From CAZOOW01 sp964581535 (GTDB taxonomy: Bacteria; Patescibacteriota; Saccharimonadia; Saccharimonadales; Saccharimonadaceae), in contig CAZOOW010000004.1 in assembly GCA_964581535.1 (NCBI GenBank), positions 19,383-83,382 of the forward strand: a stretch of DNA of 64,000 nucleotides. Reading direction: 5' to 3'. The notes below the pieces were generated by a model. That model searched no databases. It was not told where the DNA came from and saw only the letters and a list, made by a program, of their open reading frames with translations. Positions 49,537-57,359 of the stretch are shown here, piece by piece. Each line of letters opens with the position of its first letter. Position 1 is the first letter of the stretch. A program made the translations under genes and the position numbers.

Positions 49537-50941
49537 CGACGATTTCTCCTCCTCCCATAATATCAGCAACCGCTTTAACTGTTTTGTTTGATTTGCCGGC
49601 AGTGACGGTGTCTTGAACAGTTATTTCCGGTGAGAGCGCAAATAAATTTTTCAAAATCGCCGCAAGCTGGTTTCTATAGGTGGGATTTTCAAGTTTTTTA
49701 CGGTGGAGCGCGTACGGCATCGTTAATGTCAGAGTGTCTCCGTCGTAATGTTGCTGTGCCCTAGAAAGGACACTGTGAAGTGGTTTATGATGTTTTTTTG
49801 CTGTTTCCAGAACCTTTCCCCAGTCAAAGGGCATTATCTTACCTTCAGTCTCTGACGATTCACTAGTATTTGGCGGTACGACACTTGGAGCGGCGGACAT
49901 CTTCTTGTCAGAGCTCGATTTTTTAGCTGCAGATTCATCGTGGTTTTTTTTATCACTCGTTGAATCTAGGCTGATTTCGCTCGTTGCATGAAGGTGCGGT
50001 TTATTCGTTTGAGCAAACTTAACCAGAACACTCAGGAGTTTGAGTTGAGGATCGTAGGCCTTCATACTGTCAACAATGGCGTCAACTAGCACGAACAGCT
50101 CGTGATCCTGTCTGGCTTTTTCAGATAACTTTTTGTTGAGCTGCGAGGCGAGAACGATGGATGATATTCCTTCAGACTCGAGCTCTTCGAGCACACTGAG
50201 CAGCTCATCAACGTTCCCATCCTGTACTGAGCGAACGATTGCATCGACTCGTTCTCGAGGAGCCATGCCGAGAACTGATTCGACAAGTTGTGCAGTTATT
50301 GTTTCGCTGAGACCCGAGAGTTGATCGAGCAGGCTCACGCTGTCTCTGAAACTGCCGTTAGCGTGGGTCGCAATCAACTCTAGCGCTTCAGTGTCGGAGT
50401 CAATCTTCTCCTCAGATGCAATGTAGCGCAAATGCTTTACTATGTCCTTCACGTTTGCTGGACGAAAATGATATCGCTGCGTCCGGCTGACGATAGTTGC
50501 AGGTACTTTATGGACTTCGGTTGTCGCCAAGATAAAAATAGCATGCTCTGGCGGCTCTTCGAGGGTTTTTAATAGTGCGTTAAAACTCTCACCTGTCAGC
50601 ATGTGTACTTCATCGATAATATACACCTTGAACTTTGCTGCGACTGGAGCAATATGTACTTTGTCGCGTAATTCCCTGATATCGTCTATGCGTCTATTGC
50701 TCGCTGCATCGATTTCGATGATATCAAGATTAGTGTCTTCGCTATACTCGAGGCCGTTGACTTCATGCGCAATGATACGCGCAACACTGGTTTTCCCTGT
50801 TCCGCGCGGTCCTGTCAGAAGGTATGCGTGGGCGATTTTGCCGGAAGAAATGGCATTTTGAAGCAAGTCAGTCACATGAGACTGACCGACAATCTCTTTA
50901 AATCCGCGTGAACGGTATTTGCGGTATAAAGCCCTGCTCAA
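49523..50941 (-). CDS. dnaX: DNA polymerase III clamp-loader subunit gamma
   Basis: A 472-aa AAA+ protein: YRSRGFKEIVGQSHV, Walker A TGPRGTGKTSVAR, DEVHMLTGESFNALLKTLEEPPEHAIFILATTE and sensor motifs. The usual zinc-binding insert of four Cys is absent in the N-terminal region. Length corresponds to gamma; no extended tau tail. Start is TTG 50941 after AGGAGG. Confidence 0.93.
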   Translation of the reverse strand: MSRALYRKYRSRGFKEIVGQSHVTDLLQNAISSGKIAHAYLLTGPRGTGKTSVARIIAHEVNGLEYSEDTNLDIIEIDAASNRRIDDIRELRDKVHIAPVAAKFKVYIIDEVHMLTGESFNALLKTLEEPPEHAIFILATTEVHKVPATIVSRTQRYHFRPANVKDIVKHLRYIASEEKIDSDTEALELIATHANGSFRDSVSLLDQLSGLSETITAQLVESVLGMAPRERVDAIVRSVQDGNVDELLSVLEELESEGISSIVLASQLNKKLSEKARQDHELFVLVDAIVDSMKAYDPQLKLLSVLVKFAQTNKPHLHATSEISLDSTSDKKNHDESAAKKSSSDKKMSAAPSVVPPNTSESSETEGKIMPFDWGKVLETAKKHHKPLHSVLSRAQQHYDGDTLTLTMPYALHRKKLENPTYRNQLAAILKNLFALSPEITVQDTVTAGKSNKTVKAVADIMGGGEIVDAKL

Positions 50942-50959
50942 AATCCTCCTCGTTTGTAA

Positions 50960-51589
50960 TTATTGTACGGTATAGTCTCCTAAATGTCCGTGGTAGTGTT
51001 TGCTACAAACTGGTTTGTATGTGTTATCAATACCGTCAATCGCTACTTGCTCACCTTCGAAAGTAGGGACACCATTGTCTAAGCGCATGTTATGGACAGC
51101 AGTACGGGTGCATTCGTCCTCGCCGCAGATAGCCTCTCTTGTGGGTGGCACAATGACATCGGCATTAAGAAAAAGTTGCTCACTTCCGGGAAAAAATTTC
51201 GTTTGAAAATCACTTCTTAGGCCGTATGCTTCTACGGCGATTCCATCATGATCGACAAGCTGTCGCAGCTGCAACACCTGTTCAGGCTCGAGAAACTGAG
51301 CCTCGTCGATATAAGCGATCCATAGGTTTGAATTGACTGCCCTTTTGCCAATATAAGACACTGTTGTATTACGAACATCATCTTCCGGACAAAAAATCAA
51401 GTCAACGTCTTTCCTCATTTCACCGAAACGGGTTTCAACCATTTCACCGGCTTTTTTATCTTTTGAAGGCTTTGCTATGAGTGTATTATAACCAATTTTA
51501 CTATTGTGATGCGCTTCAAGCATGATCTCCAACGATTTACCACCACCCATTCCTGCGTAATGAAATTTGAATTCTGGTTTTCTTTGCAT
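50960..51589 (-). CDS. tdk: Thymidine kinase
   Basis: A 209-aa type II thymidine kinase: P-loop AGMGGGKSLEI (13-19), IAYIDEAQFLEPEQV, and a C-terminal zinc site with CGEDECTR and CSKHYHGH. The lid YGLRSDFQTKFFPGS is typical. Salvages thymidine to dTMP, which the dTMP kinase at 55957 could extend. Confidence 0.93.
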   Translation of the reverse strand: MQRKPEFKFHYAGMGGGKSLEIMLEAHHNSKIGYNTLIAKPSKDKKAGEMVETRFGEMRKDVDLIFCPEDDVRNTTVSYIGKRAVNSNLWIAYIDEAQFLEPEQVLQLRQLVDHDGIAVEAYGLRSDFQTKFFPGSEQLFLNADVIVPPTREAICGEDECTRTAVHNMRLDNGVPTFEGEQVAIDGIDNTYKPVCSKHYHGHLGDYTVQ

Positions 51590-51668
51590 TTGCTCACTCT
51601 CCCGTACCTATTGTATGCGTTAAACTGGGCGAACAGTATGTAGTAAATACAATATTTTTGGACATATT

Positions 51669-51697
51669 AAAAAATCCAGAACTTTTCTGGATTTTTT
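51669..51697. terminator. Bidirectional terminator between tdk and the 169-aa gene
   Basis: AAAAAATCCAGA and TCTGGATTTTTT form a perfect 12-bp stem with a 5-nt loop. On the minus strand it ends the 169-aa transcript. Confidence 0.85.
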
Positions 51698-51712
51698 AAT
51701 AGATTACAACGT

Positions 51713-52222
51713 TTAGAGGGCTGCTTCGACTGCTGCCCACGTTGCTTCGCGGTTATCTTCAGGTATGACGATGGAAACCTGGTCACCCATCCGGGCTTTA
51801 AAATACGTAACGCTAGCAAGTAGCACGCGGTATTCGCGACCACTCGCTTCGACATAGTACGCACCGTCATGTTGGACTAGTGTTCCTATTATTTGTCGCC
51901 TTGCTACAGGACCGATCTGCTTGTAGATGAAGCCGCCATCGTCAGCTATGGTAAGTTTAAGGATGTCGCCTTCGACCAGCTTTGATTTACTGGCATAGTT
52001 CGCTGGAACTGGATAAGTTTTGCCGTCGGGTCCAATCATACTTTGGCCGTCAAAGACGCCTTCGATAACTTTTCCAGCAACCTCCTCAGGATTACCGTGT
52101 ACTGGTAATTCTTCATCACCTATCACTGATATTAGAAGCTCTTTTGCAGCTGCCAAGTTAGTCTCGGCCTCTTGGATAAGGGCTCGTAATCGTTTGATTT
52201 GTTTTTCTGGTAGTTCAGACAT
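51713..52222 (-). CDS. Hypothetical protein, 169 aa
   Basis: Unrecognised. N-terminal helix (EKQIKRLRALIQEAETNLAAAKELLISVIG) that could form a coiled coil, followed by a beta-rich domain (GKVIEGVFDGQSMIGPDGKTYPVPANYASKSKLVEGDILKLTI, YVEASGREYRVLLASVTYFKARMGDQVSIV). It has its own promoter and Shine-Dalgarno AAAGGA and ends in a strong terminator, so it is monocistronic and probably well expressed. A nucleic-acid-binding barrel is possible. Confidence 0.75.
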   Translation of the reverse strand: MSELPEKQIKRLRALIQEAETNLAAAKELLISVIGDEELPVHGNPEEVAGKVIEGVFDGQSMIGPDGKTYPVPANYASKSKLVEGDILKLTIADDGGFIYKQIGPVARRQIIGTLVQHDGAYYVEASGREYRVLLASVTYFKARMGDQVSIVIPEDNREATWAAVEAAL

Positions 52223-52267
52223 TCGCTCGCATCCTTTGTCTGTTTTTGATTAGTATGTTCACCCGTG

Positions 52268-52296
52268 AGAATATCACCTAGGAAAGGAGATGTCAA
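52268..52296 (-). promoter_or_regulatory. Promoter of the 169-aa gene
   Basis: TTGACA (52291-52296), 17 nt, TATTCT (52268-52273) on the minus strand. Confidence 0.7.
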
Positions 52297-52400
52297 TGAC
52301 AATTTTATCCACATTGTTATCAGATGTAGGACAAAAAACGTTGTCATTTTTTTAGGTTATTAGGCTAAAAAAAGACACATTCTGACAAGTCTTGACAACA

Positions 52401-52429
52401 AAATACCGTCCTGATGTAGGACGGTATTT
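52401..52429 (-). terminator. Terminator of rplJ-rplL
   Basis: AAATACCGTCCT and AGGACGGTATTT, 12-bp stem with 5-nt loop, followed on the minus strand by TTGTTGTC. Confidence 0.8.
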
Positions 52430-52459
52430 AGACAGTAAGACATTCCGGGCGTATTGATA

Positions 52460-52843
52460 TTAGCTGAGTTCGACTGTTGCGCCAGCTTCTTCGAGCGCTT
52501 TTTTAGCAGCTTCGGCGTCGTCTTTGGAGATCTTCTCTTTCACTGGAGCAGGTGCACCATCAACGATTGCTTTAGCTTCACCGAGACCAAGTCCGGTGAT
52601 TTCTTTGACCGCTTTGATAACGGCAACTTTTTGTCCGCCAGCGTCTTTGAGCGTTACGGTGTATTCGCTCTTTTCTTCTTCGGCCGCAGCACCAGCGTCA
52701 CCGCCAGCTGCAGGACCTGCGACTGCAACAGCTGCAGCAGCAGGCTCAATACCGTATTCCTCTTTGAGAACGTTTTTCAGTTCATTTACTTCTAGGACGG
52801 TAAGCTTAGTGAGCTCTTCCGCCAATTTCTTTACGTCTGCCAT
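52460..52843 (-). CDS. rplL: 50S ribosomal protein L7/L12
   Basis: A 127-aa stalk protein: N-terminal dimer helix MADVKKLAEELTKLTVLEV, Ala-rich hinge (AAAVAVAGPAAGGDAGAAAEE) and the C-terminal factor-binding domain (KVAVIKAVKEITGLGLGEAKAIVDGAPAPVKE). ATG 52843 follows AAAGGAAA. Confidence 0.97.
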   Translation of the reverse strand: MADVKKLAEELTKLTVLEVNELKNVLKEEYGIEPAAAAVAVAGPAAGGDAGAAAEEEKSEYTVTLKDAGGQKVAVIKAVKEITGLGLGEAKAIVDGAPAPVKEKISKDDAEAAKKALEEAGATVELS

Positions 52844-52908
52844 ATCGTTTCCTTTCAACTCATCTGATGAGTGAGTCTATCTAATTTCATTAATCAAATT
52901 TGTTGCAA

Positions 52909-53433
52909 TTATGCTGAAGCTTTTGCCTCGACACCATCGAGCAAACTGTGAAGGTTGCCTGAAAGTGCATTCGTTACATCGTGTACTGGTGAGAGCAGCT
53001 GAGCAACAACCTCTGCTATAAGCTGCTGTTTACTCGGCAAGCTTGCCAGTGCTTTGACGTCTGCGGTTGACTGTGCAAGTCCCTCGCCGCTGAAGCCACC
53101 GACCATTTGAAGTGCCGGATGCTTTTTAGCGAACGTATCAAGAACTTTTGCAGGCGCCACTTCGTCGTCAGCTGAGAAGGCGTAAAGAAGCTGGCCGGTT
53201 AACGCCGACGTATCAGTTTCTTTAAAGTTCTTTACCTCACCCATAGCGACGCGTACCAGTCGGTTTTTGATAACAACTATCGTTACCCCTGCTTCGCGTG
53301 CGCTTTTACGAAGGTCTTGAATATCAGCGACGCTCAGACCTTGGTACTGAGCGAATGCGACACCTGCCGCACTGCTGAATGCTTCATTCATTTTTGCAAC
53401 CAACTCTTGTTTTTTATCGCGTGAAATTGCCAT
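52909..53433 (-). CDS. rplJ: 50S ribosomal protein L10
   Basis: A 174-aa stalk base protein: SSAAGVAFAQYQGLSVADIQDLRKSAREAGVTIVVIKNRLVRVA, GGFSGEG and a C-terminal L12-binding helix. GAGG lies just before ATG. Preceded by an L10 leader, so it is probably autoregulated by the L10-L12 complex. Confidence 0.97.
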   Translation of the reverse strand: MAISRDKKQELVAKMNEAFSSAAGVAFAQYQGLSVADIQDLRKSAREAGVTIVVIKNRLVRVAMGEVKNFKETDTSALTGQLLYAFSADDEVAPAKVLDTFAKKHPALQMVGGFSGEGLAQSTADVKALASLPSKQQLIAEVVAQLLSPVHDVTNALSGNLHSLLDGVEAKASA

Positions 53434-53490
53434 AAAATCCTCTTTGGTTACAGTTAGTTTTATCTGCCCGGGTTGTCAATGTTCCCGTTA

Positions 53491-53609
53491 CAAAAGCCAT
53501 CTCGCGTGGAGACGGCCAAGACATAGCGAAAAGTCGCTGGTTGCCTCGGTAGCTGATTAAGTGCGAATTTGCACCGCTACGGTCTCTGGTAACGTTGCTA
53601 TTTATTTTA
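53491..53609 (-). promoter_or_regulatory. L10 ribosomal protein leader with attenuator and promoter
   Basis: The promoter is TTGTAT (53627-53632), 17 nt, TAAAAT (53604-53609). At 53538-53590 the minus strand reads GACCGTAGCGGTGC, AAATTC, GCACTTAATCAGCTACC, the conserved fold of the L10 leader where L10-(L12)n binds. A terminator-like GCCGTCTC/GAGATGGC hairpin with TTTTG follows at 53491-53516. Binding would favour termination. Confidence 0.8.
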
Positions 53610-53635
53610 ACAGATTGAGCGTATAAATACAAGTA

Positions 53636-53661
53636 TGAAAAAGCGCCGCAGACTGCGGCGC
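53636..53661 (-). terminator. Terminator of the 43-aa gene
   Basis: GCGCCGCAG/CTGCGGCGC followed by TTTTT on the minus strand. Confidence 0.85.
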
Positions 53662-53682
53662 GCGTCGTAAAAGGTGTGAGGG

Positions 53683-53718
53683 CGCCTGCCGTACGAGACT
53701 GATCTCGTACGGCAGGCG
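53683..53718 (-). repeat. 16-bp hairpin after the 43-aa gene
   Basis: CGCCTGCCGTACGAGA and its perfect complement with a 4-nt loop lie 4 nt after the stop. With the terminator it forms a stable 3' end and may protect a small abundant transcript. Confidence 0.7.
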
Positions 53719-53722
53719 TTGA

Positions 53723-53854
53723 TCAGCTCCCTCGGAGTGCATGAAAAATCCATGCATAGCCGATGATGCCTACCAGTACGATCAGAGGGATGATGACTGC
53801 GGCCTTCCAGCTTCCCTGATCCGTCTTGGGGCTCACGCCCTTGTTTTCGGACAT
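53723..53854 (-). CDS. Small membrane protein, 43 aa
   Basis: Begins MSENKGVSPKTDQGSWKAAV, followed by one membrane helix (VIIPLIVLVGIIGYAWIFHAL). AAGAGGTGAT lies 5 nt before ATG, a very strong ribosome site. Own promoter and two 3' hairpins suggest high expression. Divergent from the attenuated 90-aa/49-aa operon, with overlapping promoter region. No family recognised. Confidence 0.72.
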   Translation of the reverse strand: MSENKGVSPKTDQGSWKAAVIIPLIVLVGIIGYAWIFHALRGS

Positions 53855-53884
53855 CGAAATCACCTCTTTCTAGACGACGAATAT

Positions 53885-53913
53885 ACTATACAATGACAAT
53901 CGTAAAAACGCAA
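53885..53913 (-). promoter_or_regulatory. Promoter of the 43-aa membrane protein
   Basis: TTGCGT (53908-53913), 17 nt, TATAGT (53885-53890). Its -35 is 4 bp from the -35 of the divergent promoter. Confidence 0.6.
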
Positions 53914-53917
53914 TCAG

Positions 53918-53946
53918 TTGACGTACTATCGCTAGACTGGCATACT
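53918..53946 (+). promoter_or_regulatory. Promoter of the attenuated small-gene operon
   Basis: TTGACG (53918-53923), 17 nt, CATACT (53941-53946). The start of transcription would fall at about 53953, next to the leader peptide ATG. Confidence 0.65.
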
Positions 53947-53954
53947 TATGAATG

Positions 53955-54026
53955 ATGAAATCGTATGGTTTTCAACTAGTGAAAAAGACAAGTCTTGCAA
54001 AAGACCTCATTCTCATTGGTCGATAG
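53955..54026 (+). CDS. 23-aa leaderless leader peptide
   Basis: Begins MKSYGFQLVKKTSLAKDLIL and ends IGR. ATG 53955 lies 8 nt after the -10 box, so it would be translated from the mRNA 5' end. The stop (54024-54026) is 2 nt before the antiterminator arm, the position expected for ribosome-mediated attenuation. Another frame from ATG 53948 runs to 54064 and is a weaker alternative. Confidence 0.5.
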   Translation: MKSYGFQLVKKTSLAKDLILIGR

Positions 54027-54028
54027 TC

Positions 54029-54087
54029 GCTCGGTTTCGTCGCAATCATTCCAGAAGACACTAACCGAGCAACCAGCTCGGATTTTT
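54029..54087 (+). promoter_or_regulatory. Antiterminator/terminator switch
   Basis: GCTCGGTT (54029-54036) can pair with AACCGAGC (54063-54070), which also forms the terminator CCGAGC (54065-54070)/GCTCGG (54076-54081) followed by ATTTTT. The two hairpins are mutually exclusive. A ribosome finishing the leader peptide would cover the first arm and let the terminator form; a ribosome stalled earlier would free it. Confidence 0.7.
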
Positions 54088-54128
54088 GATTCTGGTCCAG
54101 GCACTTTCACAAGGAAACGGAGAACAAC

Positions 54129-54401
54129 ATGATCGATAGCATGTATATTGATGAATCGATCGACGTTCTGGCCGAACAGCTCGAGCTGACGACACTCAGC
54201 CCGGAAAATGAGGATGAGCTGGTGCTCGCGATCAACGATGCCGCCCTGACTCTTGATATCGGCCGTACAAATGTCATGTCTCGTATCCAACGCCGCCTCG
54301 AAGAGCGGGGTCGGATCAACCCTGGACGGCTTCAGTACATGAAGCGCTGGTTCCGTGAGCGCGGAGTCGGCACTGCGCGACCTGCCGTCCGCTGCTTCTG
54401 A
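54129..54401 (+). CDS. Hypothetical protein, 90 aa, under attenuation control
   Basis: Unrecognised. Acidic helical N-half (SIDVLAEQLELTTLSPENEDELVLAINDAALTL) and basic C-half (MSRIQRRLEERGRINPGRLQYMKRWFRERGV) which could bind nucleic acid. ACGGAG lies 6 nt before ATG. Codons are more G/C-ending than in neighbouring housekeeping genes. Followed by a 49-aa gene in the same transcript. Confidence 0.7.
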   Translation: MIDSMYIDESIDVLAEQLELTTLSPENEDELVLAINDAALTLDIGRTNVMSRIQRRLEERGRINPGRLQYMKRWFRERGVGTARPAVRCF

Positions 54402-54425
54402 GGAACAGATAGAGAGGAAAAACAC

Positions 54426-54575
54426 GTGTCACAACAGTTCTTCGATATGCCGACGCAGTTCGGCGACTCCCACTCTCTGGAGTTTATTCCCGCGGACTAT
54501 CTTCATGAGATGTTCGGAAATCGGGATTTTCCCCCTCCGTCGAATCTCGAGTCCATGACTGAGTTCACTGACTGA
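54426..54575 (+). CDS. Small hypothetical protein, 49 aa, GTG start
   Basis: Begins MSQQFFDMPTQFGDSHSLEF and ends in an acidic segment. AGAGAGG lies 7 nt before GTG 54426. It is 24 nt after the 90-aa gene and followed by a GC-rich hairpin. No family recognised. Confidence 0.55.
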   Translation: MSQQFFDMPTQFGDSHSLEFIPADYLHEMFGNRDFPPPSNLESMTEFTD

Positions 54576-54617
54576 ACCGTACTTTCCAGCGATCCTGGGG
54601 TGCGGGGCCTGAAGGGC

Positions 54618-54650
54618 GCGAGGTGGTGACCATCCAAATCACCACCTCGC
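54618..54650 (+). terminator. Hairpin ending the small-gene operon
   Basis: GCGAGGTGGTGA and TCACCACCTCGC, perfect 12-bp stem, 9-nt loop, no T-run. Confidence 0.6.
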
Positions 54651-54659
54651 CCTCAAAAC

Positions 54660-54689
54660 TTGACAATCTATACAATTAACTGCTATAAT
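54660..54689 (+). promoter_or_regulatory. Consensus sigma70 promoter of a leaderless gene
   Basis: TTGACA (54660-54665), 18 nt, TATAAT (54684-54689), then 9 nt to ATG 54699. Perfect hexamers place the transcription start at or within 2 nt of the ATG. Confidence 0.85.
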
Positions 54690-54698
54690 ATATATTTA

Positions 54699-55460
54699 AT
54701 GAATCATTTCCCTAGCCGAGAAGCAAAAGACGGCTATCTCCATGCCGTTCTGAGCTCTGAGTCGGTTTCAGAAGACCAGCGACGTGAATATTTGCTACGA
54801 TCAAATTTCTTTCATCCGGAGATGTTCGAAGGACATACGGATCATAAAGGTATTCACCCTCTGAGGCAGATAGAATTTGAATTTTTTGCTGACAAAGAAG
54901 AAGCTCTGCAAAACAATGCGAATTTTGGGGATATCTTTAGTATGGGCATCTCTGACAAATACGTGGGTAAAATTGATCTGATTGAACTCTGTAACCTCAG
55001 CACTGTTGAGGAGATTTACGCCCCAGATGCAAAGAAGCCATACAAAGATCTCCGGCAGTGGCTCATCAATCACGAAATAATCGAACGTGAGCTGACGCGG
55101 AGTGAGAGCGAGAGATTTTTTACGTTCCGTAAGTCATGTGTATCTCCTATTGAGCCGGGTGTTCAGCAACGGATAATCGTGACGCGACAACGACCGCTTA
55201 TTTCCGGAACAATGCGTAATGAATCACAGACATGGATAGATTTTGTAATCTCAAAAACGATGGTTTTTAGTGTGCCCGAAGCGATGCTGATGGCTATTCG
55301 CGATCGTTATGATTGGAATGGTAAGTCGGAAGACATGCCTGATGCAATGAAAGAGCACATCGAAAACCTTCTACATGAGTTTAATGACCCGAACGATACG
55401 ATTATCCAAAAAATTCGCACGGGTTACTACTTGCGAGCAAAGCGTAGCGATAACGTATAA
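54699..55460 (+). CDS. Hypothetical protein, 253 aa
   Basis: Unrecognised soluble protein (MNHFPSREAKDGYLHAVLSS...). It is charged and mixed alpha/beta, with ERFFTFRKSCVSPIEPGVQQRIIVTRQRPL in the middle and one Cys. ATG 54699 is set by the promoter; an upstream in-frame TTG lies in the -35 box. It is transcribed just ahead of folA (8 bp gap), which however has its own TATAAT. Confidence 0.7.
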   Translation: MNHFPSREAKDGYLHAVLSSESVSEDQRREYLLRSNFFHPEMFEGHTDHKGIHPLRQIEFEFFADKEEALQNNANFGDIFSMGISDKYVGKIDLIELCNLSTVEEIYAPDAKKPYKDLRQWLINHEIIERELTRSESERFFTFRKSCVSPIEPGVQQRIIVTRQRPLISGTMRNESQTWIDFVISKTMVFSVPEAMLMAIRDRYDWNGKSEDMPDAMKEHIENLLHEFNDPNDTIIQKIRTGYYLRAKRSDNV

Positions 55461-55468
55461 TACGAGAC

Positions 55469-55960
55469 ATGATCACCATTGTCGCAGCTGTAGCTAAAAA
55501 TAATGTCATCGGTAACAACACTGATTTACCATGGCATTTACCAGATGATCTTCGACATTTTAAAGAGCTGACACTTGGTCAGACAGTGGCAATGGGAAGA
55601 ACGACATTTGAGAGTATTGTCGCCCGGCTAGAACGACCCTTGCCCGATCGCCGAAACATTGTGCTTACACGAGACGAAACATTTTCGTATCCGGATGTAG
55701 AGGTTGTACACGATCCTAACGAGCTCTTGAAAGGCACCGCAGAAGAGAGCGTTTATGTTATAGGTGGCGCGGCTCTGTACCACGCGATGATGCCCTATGC
55801 CCAAAAACTGTATCTAACTGAGATAGATGCCGAGATGGAAGGCGATACATTTTTCCCTGAGTTTGATGAGAAGAAGTGGGTGGAAGTCAGTCGCGAGCAT
55901 CACCCTGCTGATGGCGCACATGAATTCGCATTCGATTTTACGGAGTACGATCGACTTTAG
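55469..55960 (+). CDS. folA: Dihydrofolate reductase
   Basis: A 163-aa enzyme: IVAAVAKNNVIGNNTDLPWHLPDDLRHFKELT (active-site Asp), AMGRTTFESI, DRRNIVLTRD and YVIGGAALYHAM (NADPH site). Regenerates tetrahydrofolate used by the thymidylate synthase at 57360. TATAAT (55456-55461) lies 7 nt before ATG; leaderless. The 3' end overlaps tmk by 4 bp. Confidence 0.95.
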   Translation: MITIVAAVAKNNVIGNNTDLPWHLPDDLRHFKELTLGQTVAMGRTTFESIVARLERPLPDRRNIVLTRDETFSYPDVEVVHDPNELLKGTAEESVYVIGGAALYHAMMPYAQKLYLTEIDAEMEGDTFFPEFDEKKWVEVSREHHPADGAHEFAFDFTEYDRL

Positions 55961-56598
55961 CTCACCTCAAGCTCGTGAGCTATCCGTTTCCAAATTTCTT
56001 TCTCAACTTCTTCAACTGAGACAGAGGCGTCGATGACATCTAATCGGTGCTGTTTTGCGAATTCAACATACCCGTTGTTTACTCTCATTTGAAAATCATC
56101 GGGCATCGATTCGAATGTGTCGGGGTTTTCGAGCTCTCCTCGAGCCGATATACGCGCTTGTCTGATAGCAGCATCGCCAAGTGTTAATACGATCGCGAGA
56201 TCGGGCTGCAGATACTCTTCGCTAACATTTTCTCGAGTAAATTGTTCAATTTTAGCTATATCTTCACCTTGTCCGTACCCCTGATACACGACGGTCGAGA
56301 ACCAATTGCGTGCTGCTAGGACGTGCTCGCCGCGTTCCAGAGCGGGTTGAATCTGCTGCAACCAGCTTATTCGACGTGCGGCCGTAAAGAGCATCACGTT
56401 TGTCCATGAATCACGCTCCAGATTCCCGTTTTTGATTATTTTCCGTAGTTCCGCCGCGGCCGGTGGTCCGTCGGGTTCGTGCACCTCAGAGCAAACGGCG
56501 CCACGACGTTCAAGGCGCGATCGTAGCAAGCCTACCTGTGTCGATTTACCGGTCCCATCATTGCCCTCAATAACGATATATTTTCCTCGCTCAGCCAC
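55957..56598 (-). CDS. tmk: Thymidylate kinase (divergent)
   Basis: A 213-aa dTMP kinase: P-loop EGNDGTGKSTQ (11-21), nucleotide-binding FTAARRISWLQQI, lid ARISARGELENPDTFE. The DRY/DRx motif expected near residue 96 reads AARNWFSTVVYQG, so the Asp is Ala while Arg97 is kept. Start is GTG 56598 directly after the dcd stop. Confidence 0.85.
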   Translation of the reverse strand: MAERGKYIVIEGNDGTGKSTQVGLLRSRLERRGAVCSEVHEPDGPPAAAELRKIIKNGNLERDSWTNVMLFTAARRISWLQQIQPALERGEHVLAARNWFSTVVYQGYGQGEDIAKIEQFTRENVSEEYLQPDLAIVLTLGDAAIRQARISARGELENPDTFESMPDDFQMRVNNGYVEFAKQHRLDVIDASVSVEEVEKEIWKRIAHELEVS

Positions 56599-57279
56599 TT
56601 ACAACTCCCGTAGTTTTTCCCTACCGTCCTTGTAGGCTCTCGGAAGCATCTGACCGGGCGCCCAGTCTTTTATGAGTTTTTTCAAATCCGTGGTCGTTTG
56701 GTATTTGCCACTGAGGTTGCTGTATTCTCCGCTCACCTCACCGGTATGCTGAAACACAATCTGAGCAATCCGCTCGCCTACTGGCAGGACGACACTATGC
56801 CGCTGATTCAGGTTATAAATTTCCATTGTCCACCGGTTGATGTAGCCCGGGTCTCCCCATCCCGCATCGAAACACACCGCAACGCCATTACGCCCCCATG
56901 TACTACGCGACTGCATACTGGTCGTACCGGGAGGCTTGATACCGATAAATTCATGAGTATGGGCGAGAATCCGCTCACCGGGTTCTAGAACGATAACTGG
57001 ATGCTCTAGCGGTATATTTTCAAACGGCTTTTGCCCCGAGAGCTCACACCAATCTTTATGTGTAATCGCTTTTTGAGCCTCGCCAAAATATCGCTTGACC
57101 TCTTTTTTATCAAAAGGGTTATAGGTTTGAAATTCACTCCGCCTATCTGTGCGGTAATAGTATTCGCCCAATGTGACATCAATGCTGCTGCCGTTAATAT
57201 GTTCCTCACGGTACGGGTGAAAGATAATATGGCCGAGTTTTACGGCTTCAATAATTTCTGTATTGCTATATACCCCCAT
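56599..57279 (-). CDS. dcd: dCTP deaminase family (dUTP-forming)
   Basis: A 226-aa trimeric deaminase: HINGSSIDVTLGEYYYR, MQSRSTWGRNGVAVCFDAGWGDPGYINRWTMEIYNL (Arg and Glu active-site residues), VGERIAQIVF. Provides dUTP/dUMP for thymidylate synthase. TATAAT lies 11 nt before ATG; tmk starts at the next base after its stop. Confidence 0.9.
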   Translation of the reverse strand: MGVYSNTEIIEAVKLGHIIFHPYREEHINGSSIDVTLGEYYYRTDRRSEFQTYNPFDKKEVKRYFGEAQKAITHKDWCELSGQKPFENIPLEHPVIVLEPGERILAHTHEFIGIKPPGTTSMQSRSTWGRNGVAVCFDAGWGDPGYINRWTMEIYNLNQRHSVVLPVGERIAQIVFQHTGEVSGEYSNLSGKYQTTTDLKKLIKDWAPGQMLPRAYKDGREKLREL

Positions 57280-57309
57280 AGATTCCCCTGATTATATGAA
57301 ATTTTCCTT

Positions 57310-57345
57310 TCAGTGGGCGGCAGCAAATTAGCTACCGCCCACTGA
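57310..57345 (-). terminator. Hairpin between thyA and dcd
   Basis: CAGTGGGCGG and CCGCCCACTG flank a 14-nt loop; an A-rich stretch rather than T-run follows on the minus strand. Confidence 0.55.
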
Positions 57346-57359
57346 GATAGTGGCGCGAC

